Assembly (NCBI RefSeq): GCF_020171805.1
Contig: NZ_JAIVAF010000001.1
Location: 806,001 to 870,000, forward strand
Direction of reading: 5' to 3'
Source: Guptibacillus algicola
Lineage (GTDB): Bacteria > Bacillota > Bacilli > Bacillales > Guptibacillaceae
DNA: 64,000 bases
Position 1 is the first letter of the stretch. Each line of letters begins with the position of its first letter. Positions 16,184-24,418 of the stretch are shown piece by piece. The translations under genes were made by a program, and so were the position numbers. The notes under the pieces are model-generated. The model was not told where the DNA came from. It worked only from the letters and a program-made list of their open reading frames with translations, and ran no database searches.

Positions 16184-16274
16184 TTTTAGGTAATGAGAAA
16201 TTCCATCATAAACCTTCATTTTTACCACATTTTCTGAAGAACCGCTCCCTTTAGTTAAATAAGGATGAAAGTAT

Positions 16275-16829
16275 TCACTCCATAGTGAATTGTTTTTTCA
16301 GTACAGAAAAAATAACCATATCTAAAAATCCATCTTTTACGAAATGGTAGTCTCTCAAATAGCCCTCTTCTCTAAATCCACACTTTTCTAATAACTTTCT
16401 CGACCTAAAGTTATCTGGATAGATAATAGCTTCTATACGATTAAGCTCAAGTTCTTTATAACCAAATTTGATAACCTCCATTAACGCTTCGGTCATAATT
16501 CCTTTTTGCCAATAATCGGGGGACAAACCGAAACCAACCTCAGCTTTGAAATCCTTCTTATGCCAATTTTCAAAGCCACAAGTCCCTATAATTCGGTCTT
16601 CACCCCTCATTGCAATTCCCCACTTTATTTCTTTGTAACTATCTAATCTCTCATTTAATATTCGGATAAGATCCTCAGCCTGCTCAACTTCATTTCATTG
16701 AAGCATTCTGAACCACTGTACTTAGCATAATTATAATTGGAGAAATAATGATATAGATCCAGTGCATCAGTATTTCGTAATTTTCGTAAAAACAATCTTT
16801 CAGTTTTTTAAAACAGGAAATGTTTTCAT
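16275..16829 (-). pseudogene. GNAT acetyltransferase (RimJ/RimL-like) broken by two frameshifts
   Basis: The longest open part encodes the C-terminal 111 residues of an acetyltransferase (GFGLSPDYWQKGIMTEAL, NFRSRKLLEKCGFREEG). Upstream, the rest of the protein is readable in other frames from an ATG at 16829 with a good GAAAGGA site: MKTFPVLK, then TERLFLRKLRNTDALDLY, YHYFSNYNYAKYSGSECFNE, then VEQAEDLIRI joining the open part. Two lesions separate these pieces: a run of six A instead of five after VLK, and a TTCAT-TTCAT (plus strand 16689-16698) 5-base duplication after FNE. It is most likely an inactivated gene. A sequencing error could explain the A-run but hardly the duplication. Confidence 0.8.
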
Positions 16830-16938
16830 ATTTGTGTGTCCTTTCAATTATCTCTTTAATTAAGAATATAACTTATTCAACAATTACTGCCTTTAAACTG
16901 AATAACTTTCATCAAAACCACAACTCCAACAAACACCA

Positions 16939-17454
16939 TTACTTAGACCTATACCAATCCAGAGCTTCCATTTCTAGATTCCTTACAAATTCGTCTTTTC
17001 CTTTTATATAGGATGCAATATCGTCTGGAAACTTTAAAGCCAACTCTTCCTTGATATTACTGTATTTCATTCTTGCAACGGGATGACATCTTAAATAATC
17101 CCTAAATGCTAGATGCCTTTTAATTTCTGCACTTCCTTTTTCATAAACATGAACGTGATGAGATCGTTCGTCTCCACCTTTTTGAAAGTACCTTCGTCCA
17201 GGTATGCCGTTCTCTCCTTTCGGTTCGTAACCGCTCGTTGTCATCTCTTCATTACATCGATCAACGTGGTGAATGTCTTGAACCACTGGCATCATGTCGA
17301 TGATTGGTTTTGCGCTCAATCCTTCAACCGCTGTGCTTCCAATGTGATAGATTTCCATCACGTTCTTACCGAGAATTGACCTTACTATCCTCTTTTCCTT
17401 TTCGAATTCTAGCTTCCAATTATTATCGAATTTTTCTACTACAACTTTCCTCAT
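16939..17454 (-). CDS. GrpB-family (UPF0157) nucleotidyltransferase-like protein
   Basis: The 171-residue cytosolic protein has the GrpB pattern: VEKFDNNWKLEFEKEK near the N-terminus, HIGSTAVEGLSAKPIIDMMP (a GS motif with downstream acidic residues as in nucleotidyltransferase folds), and a HHVHVYEKGS segment. The biochemical role of the family is not established; members often sit near acetyltransferases and methyltransferases in Bacillus accessory regions, as here. The ATG at 17454 follows GGAGG by 5 bases. It lies 27 bases downstream of the methyltransferase gene and is probably co-transcribed with it. Confidence 0.8.
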   Translation of the reverse strand: MRKVVVEKFDNNWKLEFEKEKRIVRSILGKNVMEIYHIGSTAVEGLSAKPIIDMMPVVQDIHHVDRCNEEMTTSGYEPKGENGIPGRRYFQKGGDERSHHVHVYEKGSAEIKRHLAFRDYLRCHPVARMKYSNIKEELALKFPDDIASYIKGKDEFVRNLEMEALDWYRSK

Positions 17455-17481
17455 CACGACCTCCAAATGAATACAGCATTC

Positions 17482-18243
17482 TTATTTTTTCACTACTTTA
17501 AATACGATGAAATCTGCACACCGGAAATCTTCTTCAAACGCAGGGTATTTCTCTAAAATTTCTTTGGATGGAGTGGGCTCTTCGACTTTTTCAACCATAA
17601 ACCCAGTTTGAAGAATACTATTCATGTATGTTGAAAGAGTCCGATGGTAGTAGAGAATCTTATCGTTTTCACCTATTCCTCGCTGCTCATAAACACCTTC
17701 GTAGAAATAGCGATCGACATTCCAGTGCAACTTTTCCCCTTGATCATTTTTCTCCCATCCACTTTCTGGCGTAACGAAACATGGATGTAAGATTGAAAAT
17801 ATGAAACTGCCTCCGTCTATTAGTAATCGATACATCTCCCTTAACGCGCTCTCGTGATCTGAAAGATCCTGCATAACCATATTCGATACGATAAGATCAA
17901 AGCTGCTGTCTTCTAGGAAAGGTAGGGTTTCACAATTACCATGGAAAGAAGTTACATCTACTGATGATGAGGTTTTCTCTTTTGCGATCTCGAGCATTTT
18001 CTCTGAATAATCTACTGCAGTGACACTTGCCCCATCATGTGCGAGTTTTCTACTCAAGTATCCCTCTCCACAGCCTGCATCTAATATTTTCTTATCGGTG
18101 CTATCACCAATCAACGTAAATAGACAAGGATTCAAGAATACTTCTCTATGTAAATCTCCTTCTTCTGTGTAACCTTTTGTATACGCTTCAGCGTTTGCGT
18201 CCCATCGTTTTATTGCTTCTTCAGTACTGTACGTCTCTTTCAC
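17482..18243 (-). CDS. Class I SAM-dependent methyltransferase
   Basis: The 253-residue product has the S-adenosylmethionine motif DAGCGEGYLSRKLA, the acidic motif II (TAVDYSEKMLEIA), and motif IV-like FDLIVSNMVMQDL. The C-terminal half (RYFYEGVYEQRGIG) forms the substrate cap typical of small-molecule methyltransferases; the substrate is unknown. I choose the GTG at 18243, with AAGGGG 8 bases upstream. An ATG at 18294, with a closely spaced GGAGG, would add 17 basic residues. It heads a probable two-gene unit with the GrpB-family gene. Confidence 0.75.
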   Translation of the reverse strand: MKETYSTEEAIKRWDANAEAYTKGYTEEGDLHREVFLNPCLFTLIGDSTDKKILDAGCGEGYLSRKLAHDGASVTAVDYSEKMLEIAKEKTSSSVDVTSFHGNCETLPFLEDSSFDLIVSNMVMQDLSDHESALREMYRLLIDGGSFIFSILHPCFVTPESGWEKNDQGEKLHWNVDRYFYEGVYEQRGIGENDKILYYHRTLSTYMNSILQTGFMVEKVEEPTPSKEILEKYPAFEEDFRCADFIVFKVVKK

Positions 18244-18363
18244 AGTATCTTCCCCTTCACTCTCTTTGTAAGCAGTCTTTCTATTTCGTTTCATCTTCCT
18301 CCATATCCACACTTAAAAGAGTATATCAGTATATTTTCAATTATATAATAATTAATCTGGAAG

Positions 18364-18400
18364 ATAAAAAAACGGCTTTCCATAGTTAAATAGAAAACCG
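18364..18400 (-). terminator. Intrinsic terminator of the GNAT gene
   Basis: On the minus strand CGGTTTTC and GAAAGCCG pair (one G-T) and are followed by T7. It ends the acetyltransferase transcript from 18901. Confidence 0.65.
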
Positions 18401-18412
18401 ATAAAGAAACGT

Positions 18413-18901
18413 TTACCTTCTTCTCAAGCGTGGAGGAGGAGTAAGTCTTTTCCTAAAGCTATTCGTTAAAGAATTCTCAGGTGGAGCATGTTGTAATTTC
18501 TTTTCAATTATATAGTTAGTCAACACAGCACCTTTCACTTCAAACCCTAATCGTTTTAAGCTTTCTAAGCCTTGCATATTGTCGCGATCGACAAAACCGT
18601 AAATGGTAGAAATCCCTTTATTACGAAGATGCTTCTCAAAAGCTGGGAGCAGCGAACGTGCTATCCCGTTCCCCTGCAGATCCTGACGCAGCATTACGTA
18701 GTCTACGAGAATCATATCATTCACTCGTAATCGGTAGGAGAGAAAACCTACAACTTCATGTCCCTTATTACACACCACCAGTACTTCATAAGATTGGTCA
18801 ATGATTCGTTGTACTTTCTTCGTACTAACTTCGAAATTCTCAATGCCGATCTCGACTAGCTTTGAATCATCACGTTCAGCGATCCGATCTCGTAAATACA
18901 T
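18413..18901 (-). CDS. GNAT-family N-acetyltransferase
   Basis: The 162-residue product has the GNAT core: beta-strand VVGFLSYRLRV, acetyl-CoA loop LRQDLQGNGIARSLL (a Q-x-x-G-x-G/A pattern), and ESLKRLGFEVKG near the C-terminus. A basic, proline-containing tail (RKRLTPPPRLRRR) extends beyond the fold. The acceptor substrate is unknown. AAGGAG lies 10 bases before the ATG. It is a single-gene unit with its own terminator, in a run of small modifying enzymes. Confidence 0.8.
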   Translation of the reverse strand: MYLRDRIAERDDSKLVEIGIENFEVSTKKVQRIIDQSYEVLVVCNKGHEVVGFLSYRLRVNDMILVDYVMLRQDLQGNGIARSLLPAFEKHLRNKGISTIYGFVDRDNMQGLESLKRLGFEVKGAVLTNYIIEKKLQHAPPENSLTNSFRKRLTPPPRLRRR

Positions 18902-19015
18902 CCACTCATTCTCCTTTCAAATAAATTTAGGTGAAAAGAAGAGCTAATGCAGGAAGCCTACATTAACTCCGGAAAGGGGGGATATTCTTTTCCTACTTAC
19001 TACTGACTTGTATCT

Positions 19016-19216
19016 CTACTCGTACTTATCGTGCTTTTCGCATTTATAGCACTTGCACTTATCGTGCTTTTTGTGTTTCTTGCACTTCTTATACTTATCG
19101 TGCTTCTTATGCTTCTTTTCTTCCTTCTTAACCTTCTTTTTCTTTTTTTTCTTACTTGTCCCGTCAAATAGGTCATCAACCATGTTTTTCAACATATTTC
19201 TCATATCCACACTCAT
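19016..19216 (-). CDS. Lys/His/Cys-rich small protein, possibly spore coat
   Basis: The 66-residue product has an ordinary first 20 residues (MSVDMRNMLKNMVDDLFDGT), then a run of lysines, then repeats of the type KHKKHDKYKKC and KHKKHDKCKCYKCEKHDKY. Nearly all of its second half is Lys, His, Asp, Tyr or Cys. This composition resembles CotG/CotC-like spore coat proteins, and His/Cys content could also bind metal. GAGGAGGGA precedes the ATG. Its repetitive composition is real in the + sense of codon use (AAG/AAA, CAC), but function is inferred from composition only. Confidence 0.6.
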   Translation of the reverse strand: MSVDMRNMLKNMVDDLFDGTSKKKKKKKVKKEEKKHKKHDKYKKCKKHKKHDKCKCYKCEKHDKYE

Positions 19217-19337
19217 ATTGATATTCCCTCCTCAACAAGATGTTGGAATGATAAACATTCCATACCTTATCTTACGTATGCTCGTCCTACTTGCTTGGAC
19301 AAGTATGGCCAAAGGATAAAAATGTGCAGATACATAA

Positions 19338-19376
19338 AGGAAAGCGTGTAGTGCCAGCCACCACACGCTTTTCTTT
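19338..19376. terminator. Hairpin terminator
   Basis: AAAGCGTGT and ACACGCTTT (with inner GTG/CAC) form a strong stem near 19341-19371, T-rich on the right side and A/T-rich on the left. It ends the double-GNAT gene transcript. Confidence 0.65.
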
Positions 19377-19386
19377 AGACTCTATC

Positions 19387-20265
19387 CTATTGTAACTTTT
19401 TCGAAAACGCTTCTAGTTCGTGTATAAGATCAAACCCTGTTCTTTCATACACACGAATCGCTTCTTTATTCGCCGCATTCACACAAAGTGTAACGGTGTT
19501 TATCTTTCTAAACGTAAACAACCAGGATAAAGCCTGCTGGAGTAACCTACTTCCAAAGCCGATTCCTCGATACGCTTCATCAACAGCAAAAAACTCAATG
19601 TTTGCCTCTTCGAACTCTGGTTCTACTTCTACATAAATGTAACCAGTTAGATTGTATTTTTCCGTAGTTACGAACACTTTGTGATGTTCGTTCAGTCTTT
19701 CAATGATTTGTTTGCCACTATAGTACGTTTTCGGGAATGTTTTATCATGTAGAGCAATAAAGCTGCTTATATAAGGTGGCGAAATCTCTTGAATAATCGT
19801 AGCCCCATCAAACCTTTTTCTACAATACTGTAAGATTGCTTGTTTACTTTTTTTAGTGAAGCGTAGTTTTTCCGCAAGCGCAAGACAGTTCTTATTTTTC
19901 ACATTAGGAAACATCTGTATCATATTTATTTCATCTGGAACTAATTGAAGCATTGCTTGCCACATTTCAGATACAGTCGTCCAGTACTGATTTTCTACGA
20001 ACGGGCCCCATACTTCAATTCTCTTATTACGATAATCAGTTTCAAAGCCAAGCACGCCGACTAACATGTTCGAATGATAGACTGTCACAAAACTCTCCCA
20101 AAAAGGCACTTCAAAGTCATTTTTTAACGTATCTGAAATCTCATCGCTGTCTGTCCCACAGTAGCCAATATGACACTCTTCTTTACGATTCATTTTCGCT
20201 ATGAACTCACTTACAGTCTCTAGCTCTTCTCTTTTCAATACTGCGATTTTCAGCATATTCTTCAT
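19387..20265 (-). CDS. Tandem GNAT acetyltransferase
   Basis: The 292-residue product appears to contain two GNAT-like halves. The N-terminal half (about 1-145) is degenerate. The C-terminal half has the acetyl-CoA loop AVDEAYRGIGFGSRLL (about 225-240) and the closing ANKEAIRVYERTGFDLI. Such double-GNAT proteins modify small molecules; the acceptor is unknown. AAGGTAGGT precedes the ATG at 20265, and an ATG three codons later (20256) has better spacing. It is a single-gene unit, next to a SLH-anchored protease gene on the same strand. Confidence 0.8.
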   Translation of the reverse strand: MKNMLKIAVLKREELETVSEFIAKMNRKEECHIGYCGTDSDEISDTLKNDFEVPFWESFVTVYHSNMLVGVLGFETDYRNKRIEVWGPFVENQYWTTVSEMWQAMLQLVPDEINMIQMFPNVKNKNCLALAEKLRFTKKSKQAILQYCRKRFDGATIIQEISPPYISSFIALHDKTFPKTYYSGKQIIERLNEHHKVFVTTEKYNLTGYIYVEVEPEFEEANIEFFAVDEAYRGIGFGSRLLQQALSWLFTFRKINTVTLCVNAANKEAIRVYERTGFDLIHELEAFSKKLQ

Positions 20266-20341
20266 ACCTACCTTATATAAAATAACTCACAATTCGTATG
20301 TACCTTACACATTAACACAATATTTTAAAATTTAAGCATGA

Positions 20342-20374
20342 AAAAGAGCTCTGGCTGCCATAGCCAGACCTCTT
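20342..20374 (-). terminator. Intrinsic terminator of the subtilase gene
   Basis: AAGAG-TCTGGCT and AGCCAGA-CTCTT pair around ATGGC on the minus strand, followed by T-rich sequence. Confidence 0.75.
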
Positions 20375-20379
20375 CCATC

Positions 20380-22839
20380 TTATTTTAAGAAAGCTTCAAA
20401 ATATCTTGTCATCGCTACGGCAAAATCACCGCGTGTTACATCAGTGTTAGGCTCAAAATTCGCAACAACTGTTGGTTCAATATCATATTGCCCTTGAGTA
20501 ACATCGAAGCTAGCGTTGATGATATTCAAGTCGAGTGCAAGCTGTACATATCCTTTTAAGTGTTCAGGAATATCAACAGCATCACGAACCTTTACGCGCT
20601 CATCTTTATATTGTACTGTCACATCATCTCTAAATGCTTTAGCCTCTTCTTCTAGACCAAGACTTTGCACAAGGGAAAAAGCCAATTCTGCTCTCGTTAC
20701 GTTTCCTTTTGGTGCGAACTTGCCATCTTCACTTAGCATAACACCCTGCTGCGTATGAGTACCGTCTCGGAATGCTGCTCCTTCAGCCGAAACAGCAGAA
20801 GCAAAAGGAAGAAGCTCATTAGTTACATCACTGAATGCCTTGTTCCCTGATTGGCGGATTTCTGCGCCCATCACTAGATACTGTGCTAAATCCTTTCTTT
20901 GAAGCTTGCTATCAGGCTTGAAATTCCCTTTGTTATCGCCATCAAAAAGCTGTTCTTTTACACCATTCTTTATTGCAGAGGCTGCCGGCTGTCCTTCAAT
21001 ATCGTTAAGTCCAGAGAAGCCACTTACTTTTGTGAAAGATAGTGTACCTTCGATGTTATCTGGAACAGAAACACCTGAAGTTGGATTTGCATCATCGCCT
21101 CGTAACCCTCTGATTTCAGCTTTCCAAGATCCTGCCATCGGTGCATTTACTGAAACTGTTCTGTCAGTCGTTAATGTGAACAATAGGCTGATGCCAGAGC
21201 TATATTCAGTGCCATCTGGAGCTATTAAAACGAGGTTGACCGGATTACCGGTCTCCCCCAATAAGCCATAGGCATTTACTTTTGCAACTAGATTCGTTAA
21301 ACCTGACTCAACTTCGAACTCATACTGATTGTCAGACGCAAGGGTTACTGGATTGTAGTCTACTGAGAAAGGCTTTCTTTCTGTTGTCGCATCTACAGTG
21401 CTGTTGAATTCCTTATTATAAGTAAGAGTCTTTCCATATTCATTGTTACCGAACGCTGAATCTACTGCTGCATATGCGTTAAGGTAACCAGCTCCTACTT
21501 CCCAAGCTTCATATCCAGGCATGTTCGTAGCCGTTGATTGTACAATGGATTTTACTTCGTCAGGAGAGAGTAATGGATTTGCTTCAAGCATAAGTGCTAC
21601 AACACCTGCTGCATGTGGAGTCGCCATCGATGTTCCGCTCATATGTGTATAGAAAGGAACATGTGCCGGATCAAGCTCTTCGGCATCTTGAGGAGCTGAG
21701 AGTGAGCTAACTGGTGCAATAACACGAGTTGAAACGATATCAACACCTGGTGCGGTTACAGTCGGACGATCTTCCCAAGTCCACGTTTCACCGTCCATTT
21801 CAAATGACCCGCCAACTCCTTTTGTACCACGAGAAGAGAAGTCAGCTAGCGTACCATCTTTTTCACCTGCTGCAACAGAGATTACCCAAGGTGCTTTTGC
21901 ATAAGGATTATGAGTGTTTTCACTCGGTCCTTCGTTACCAGCTGCAAACAATACTACAATCCCACGATCATATACTTTCTTACTTGCGATATTAATCGGA
22001 TGATTAGGATCAAAATCGCCTGAAGAACCCCATGAGTTTGTAATAACACGAATATTGTATTGAGACTGGTGAGTTAAAGCGTAATCAAAACCTCCGATAC
22101 CATCTAGAACGAAGAGTGCTGCCCCAGAACCATAACCGATTAAATCAGCACCTGGTGCTGCTCCTTCATACTTTCCACTCGACATAGCACCAGTTCCACC
22201 AACCGTACCCGCAACGTGCGTACCGTGTCCAGAGTTCGTATCCGTGTTTGCTACATCCTCTTGATATGTAACAGGAAGTAGTCCTGGTGATAGACTATTA
22301 AGGTTCGTTGATCCTAATACGTTTTGCACAAGGTTTTCACCAAATTCGTGATCTTTATGAGTACCATCTACGCCGCTGTCGTTGACAACAACACCGATTC
22401 CTTTACCAGTAACCGGTAGTCCTCCGTTGGCTTTTCTCATGCTATCATCTGTACGAACTTTATCTACGCCAGTGATATCTGTTGCATCTGCATTAAAATA
22501 GTCTAGCTTTTCGTTCAAATAAATTGATTGAACCATACTATTAGCTGCAAGATCATTAATCTGATCCTTCGTTGCAATTACCCCTGCCATTGGCAAGCTC
22601 TTGAGAGTCAAGCCAGTATCGACACCTATTTCCTTCAACAACTTAGATTGTGCATCCGTTGGAGCTCCATCGCCATAGAACGTGACGATGACTTCAAAAG
22701 GTCCATTTCCCTCTGTCATCTGTTGAGATAGTTCTGGGCCAATCGCTGCAGATTGACTTGCAGAAGATTGAGGTGGGTTTACGAAACCTACTATTAATAG
22801 AAACGAGAGTGCCACTACGTACCAAAGCCTCATTCTCAT
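20380..22839 (-). CDS. SLH-anchored subtilisin-like serine protease
   Basis: The 819-residue secreted S8 peptidase has a signal peptide (hydrophobic to about 24, ending before SASQSA), an inhibitor-like propeptide (about 45-115), and a catalytic domain with Asp154 (VNDSGVDGTH), His205 (GHGTHVAG), oxyanion Asn302 (AAGNEGP) and Ser404 (GTSMATPHA). A beta-rich region (about 480-620) follows, then two to three S-layer-homology repeats (about 630-819) that should tie it to cell-wall polymer. The architecture resembles Vpr/AprX-type proteases with a surface anchor. AAAGGAGGA precedes the ATG. Typical role: extracellular protein breakdown at the cell surface. Confidence 0.9.
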   Translation of the reverse strand: MRMRLWYVVALSFLLIVGFVNPPQSSASQSAAIGPELSQQMTEGNGPFEVIVTFYGDGAPTDAQSKLLKEIGVDTGLTLKSLPMAGVIATKDQINDLAANSMVQSIYLNEKLDYFNADATDITGVDKVRTDDSMRKANGGLPVTGKGIGVVVNDSGVDGTHKDHEFGENLVQNVLGSTNLNSLSPGLLPVTYQEDVANTDTNSGHGTHVAGTVGGTGAMSSGKYEGAAPGADLIGYGSGAALFVLDGIGGFDYALTHQSQYNIRVITNSWGSSGDFDPNHPINIASKKVYDRGIVVLFAAGNEGPSENTHNPYAKAPWVISVAAGEKDGTLADFSSRGTKGVGGSFEMDGETWTWEDRPTVTAPGVDIVSTRVIAPVSSLSAPQDAEELDPAHVPFYTHMSGTSMATPHAAGVVALMLEANPLLSPDEVKSIVQSTATNMPGYEAWEVGAGYLNAYAAVDSAFGNNEYGKTLTYNKEFNSTVDATTERKPFSVDYNPVTLASDNQYEFEVESGLTNLVAKVNAYGLLGETGNPVNLVLIAPDGTEYSSGISLLFTLTTDRTVSVNAPMAGSWKAEIRGLRGDDANPTSGVSVPDNIEGTLSFTKVSGFSGLNDIEGQPAASAIKNGVKEQLFDGDNKGNFKPDSKLQRKDLAQYLVMGAEIRQSGNKAFSDVTNELLPFASAVSAEGAAFRDGTHTQQGVMLSEDGKFAPKGNVTRAELAFSLVQSLGLEEEAKAFRDDVTVQYKDERVKVRDAVDIPEHLKGYVQLALDLNIINASFDVTQGQYDIEPTVVANFEPNTDVTRGDFAVAMTRYFEAFLK

Positions 22840-23029
22840 CCGTGTTCCTCCTTTTAATTTTCATTGTTTTCTTACTATTTATTATCCATTGGAAGCGACC
22901 ATTTTCCTATTCACTAAAGGTTTTAAATCCTGGTCGAGAAAGAACTATATGAGACTCATCCAAAAGTAGTATCTCGTAATACTTTGCGTCATCTAAGACT
23001 AGTACTTTTCCTACAATCTGCCAATAATC

Positions 23030-23064
23030 AAAAAAAAAAAAAGCCTAACTCAAATGAGTTAGGC
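23030..23064 (-). terminator. Intrinsic terminator of the 3D-domain gene
   Basis: GCCTAACTCA and TGAGTTAGGC form a perfect 10-bp stem with a 2-base spacer (23043-23064). The minus strand then has a run of more than ten T. Confidence 0.85.
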
Positions 23065-23080
23065 TCTGTTATAAACACTA

Positions 23081-23986
23081 TTAATCTAGTACTGTTACAG
23101 TTACTGTCTTACGGCCAAAGTCTAGAGCATCCTGTCTTTCAGGCATGAATAGATCAATACGGTTACCTTGGATTGCACCACCAGTGTCACCAGCGATTGC
23201 AGTACCATAGCCTTCTACGTGTACTTTAGATCCAAGTGGGATTACATCAGGGTCTACTGCGATAACTTTTTGGTTAGGATTCGCTCTTAAGTCGATTCCT
23301 GTAGCAGTTACGCCTGAGCAACCTTCACAATATGCTGTATATGCTGTTGCTTCGACTTTAAATTCTTGTCCACTTTGCTCAGAAGATTTACTTTCTGTGT
23401 TTGTTTGCTTTGCAGATGTGGAATTAGAAGTAGTAGATTTAGTAGACGCTGGTGTTGATTGTACAGTTTTACCTGTCAACGCTGCCCAAGTGTTTGCTCC
23501 GGCAATGCCATCAACGCGTAGTCCGTTATCAGCTTGGAAAGCACGAACAGCTTTCTCTGTGATAGGACCGTAGATTCCGTCTACATTATAGTTATAATAT
23601 CCACCAAGCTCTTCTTGAAGTGTTGAAACTTGGTGACCTCGATCGCCAGCGATTAGCGTACGATGAGCTTGTCCTTGATTAGCTTTTTCGATTGCTGCGA
23701 ATGTATTTGGACCTGCGATACCGTCAACAGCAAGACCGTGAGCATCTTGGAATTGCTTAACAGCATCTTCAGTTATCGATCCATAATAACCTGTAGATGT
23801 ATGATAGTCGAAATATCCTTTGGCTGACAGTACATCCTGTAACTCGACGACGTCGCCGTGTTTTTCACCGTAAGAAAGTGTTTGATCTCCTAGAGCAGCC
23901 TCTGAAACTACTGGGCTAGCAAACATCATTCCAGCCAGTGCTGTAGATGTAACAACGTTCCTTACAATGTTTTTACGAGTTACCAT
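23081..23986 (-). CDS. Secreted peptidoglycan-binding 3D-domain protein
   Basis: The 301-residue protein has a signal peptide (ending near SEAA), two peptidoglycan-binding_1 repeats (about 40-105 and 115-172, each with YGxITExAVxxFQ and DGIAGxNTWAAL), a Ser/Thr-rich linker, and a C-terminal 3D domain (about 215-301) carrying the conserved acidic residues in AVDPDVIPLG, AGDTGGAI and RIDLF. 3D domains share the MltA/Lyt fold and occur in YocH-type autolysins. The ATG at 23986 follows AGGAGG by 9 bases; the GTG at 23992 is too close. A WalR-type box upstream (24095-24111) supports a cell-wall role. Confidence 0.85.
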   Translation of the reverse strand: MVTRKNIVRNVVTSTALAGMMFASPVVSEAALGDQTLSYGEKHGDVVELQDVLSAKGYFDYHTSTGYYGSITEDAVKQFQDAHGLAVDGIAGPNTFAAIEKANQGQAHRTLIAGDRGHQVSTLQEELGGYYNYNVDGIYGPITEKAVRAFQADNGLRVDGIAGANTWAALTGKTVQSTPASTKSTTSNSTSAKQTNTESKSSEQSGQEFKVEATAYTAYCEGCSGVTATGIDLRANPNQKVIAVDPDVIPLGSKVHVEGYGTAIAGDTGGAIQGNRIDLFMPERQDALDFGRKTVTVTVLD

Positions 23987-24094
23987 GTACACATTCCTCC
24001 TGAGAGATAATAATTAATTTTTGGTGTTTCTTTTGTCTTGATCACCTATGTCCCTTATAGTAACAGCCAAATATAACACAGCCATTTTAGTGTA

Positions 24095-24111
24095 GTAACA
24101 AGTCAGTTACA
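24095..24111 (-). promoter_or_regulatory. WalR (YycF) box upstream of the 3D-domain gene
   Basis: On the minus strand TGTAAC-TGACT-TGTTAC matches the WalR consensus TGTWAH-N5-TGTWAH in both half-sites. WalKR controls cell-wall hydrolases such as yocH in Bacillus. TTGTTA here could also be a -35, with TGTTAT 17 bases further on. Confidence 0.6.
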
Positions 24112-24371
24112 TAAATATGACAGATTAATACGGAATTTATAACTTTTGCACAATTAGGTATTAAAGTACTATTTACAGCGACAATATATTACAATGATGT
24201 CAGATTCACGCTTTCTGACGTCTAGTTATAGTTCTCAATAAAGAAAAATACTGTCTCAAACGACTTCTTCACCTAAAAGGTGACTAATGACTTAGTAACA
24301 TTTACCTCTATTTTTACAAACCTTTTAAATAAGCTCTTACCTTCATTACATTGTTTCCTTCCTATTGAATG

Positions 24372-24408
24372 AAAAAAGGAGGTAGCCCAAATTGAGCTAC
24401 CCCTCTTT
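24372..24408 (-). terminator. Intrinsic terminator of the reductase gene
   Basis: AGGTAGC and GCTACC, with flanking CTCTTT/AAAGGA pairing, form a stem on the minus strand followed by T6. Confidence 0.65.
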
Positions 24409-24418
24409 ATGTTCTTTC

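Larger units (their letters stand above)
23987..24418. other. Intergenic region holding the WalR-type box
   Basis: About 430 AT-rich bases with the 3D-gene promoter and WalR box at left and the reductase terminator at right (24372-24408). Nothing else convincing was seen between about 24130 and 24370. Confidence 0.4.
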
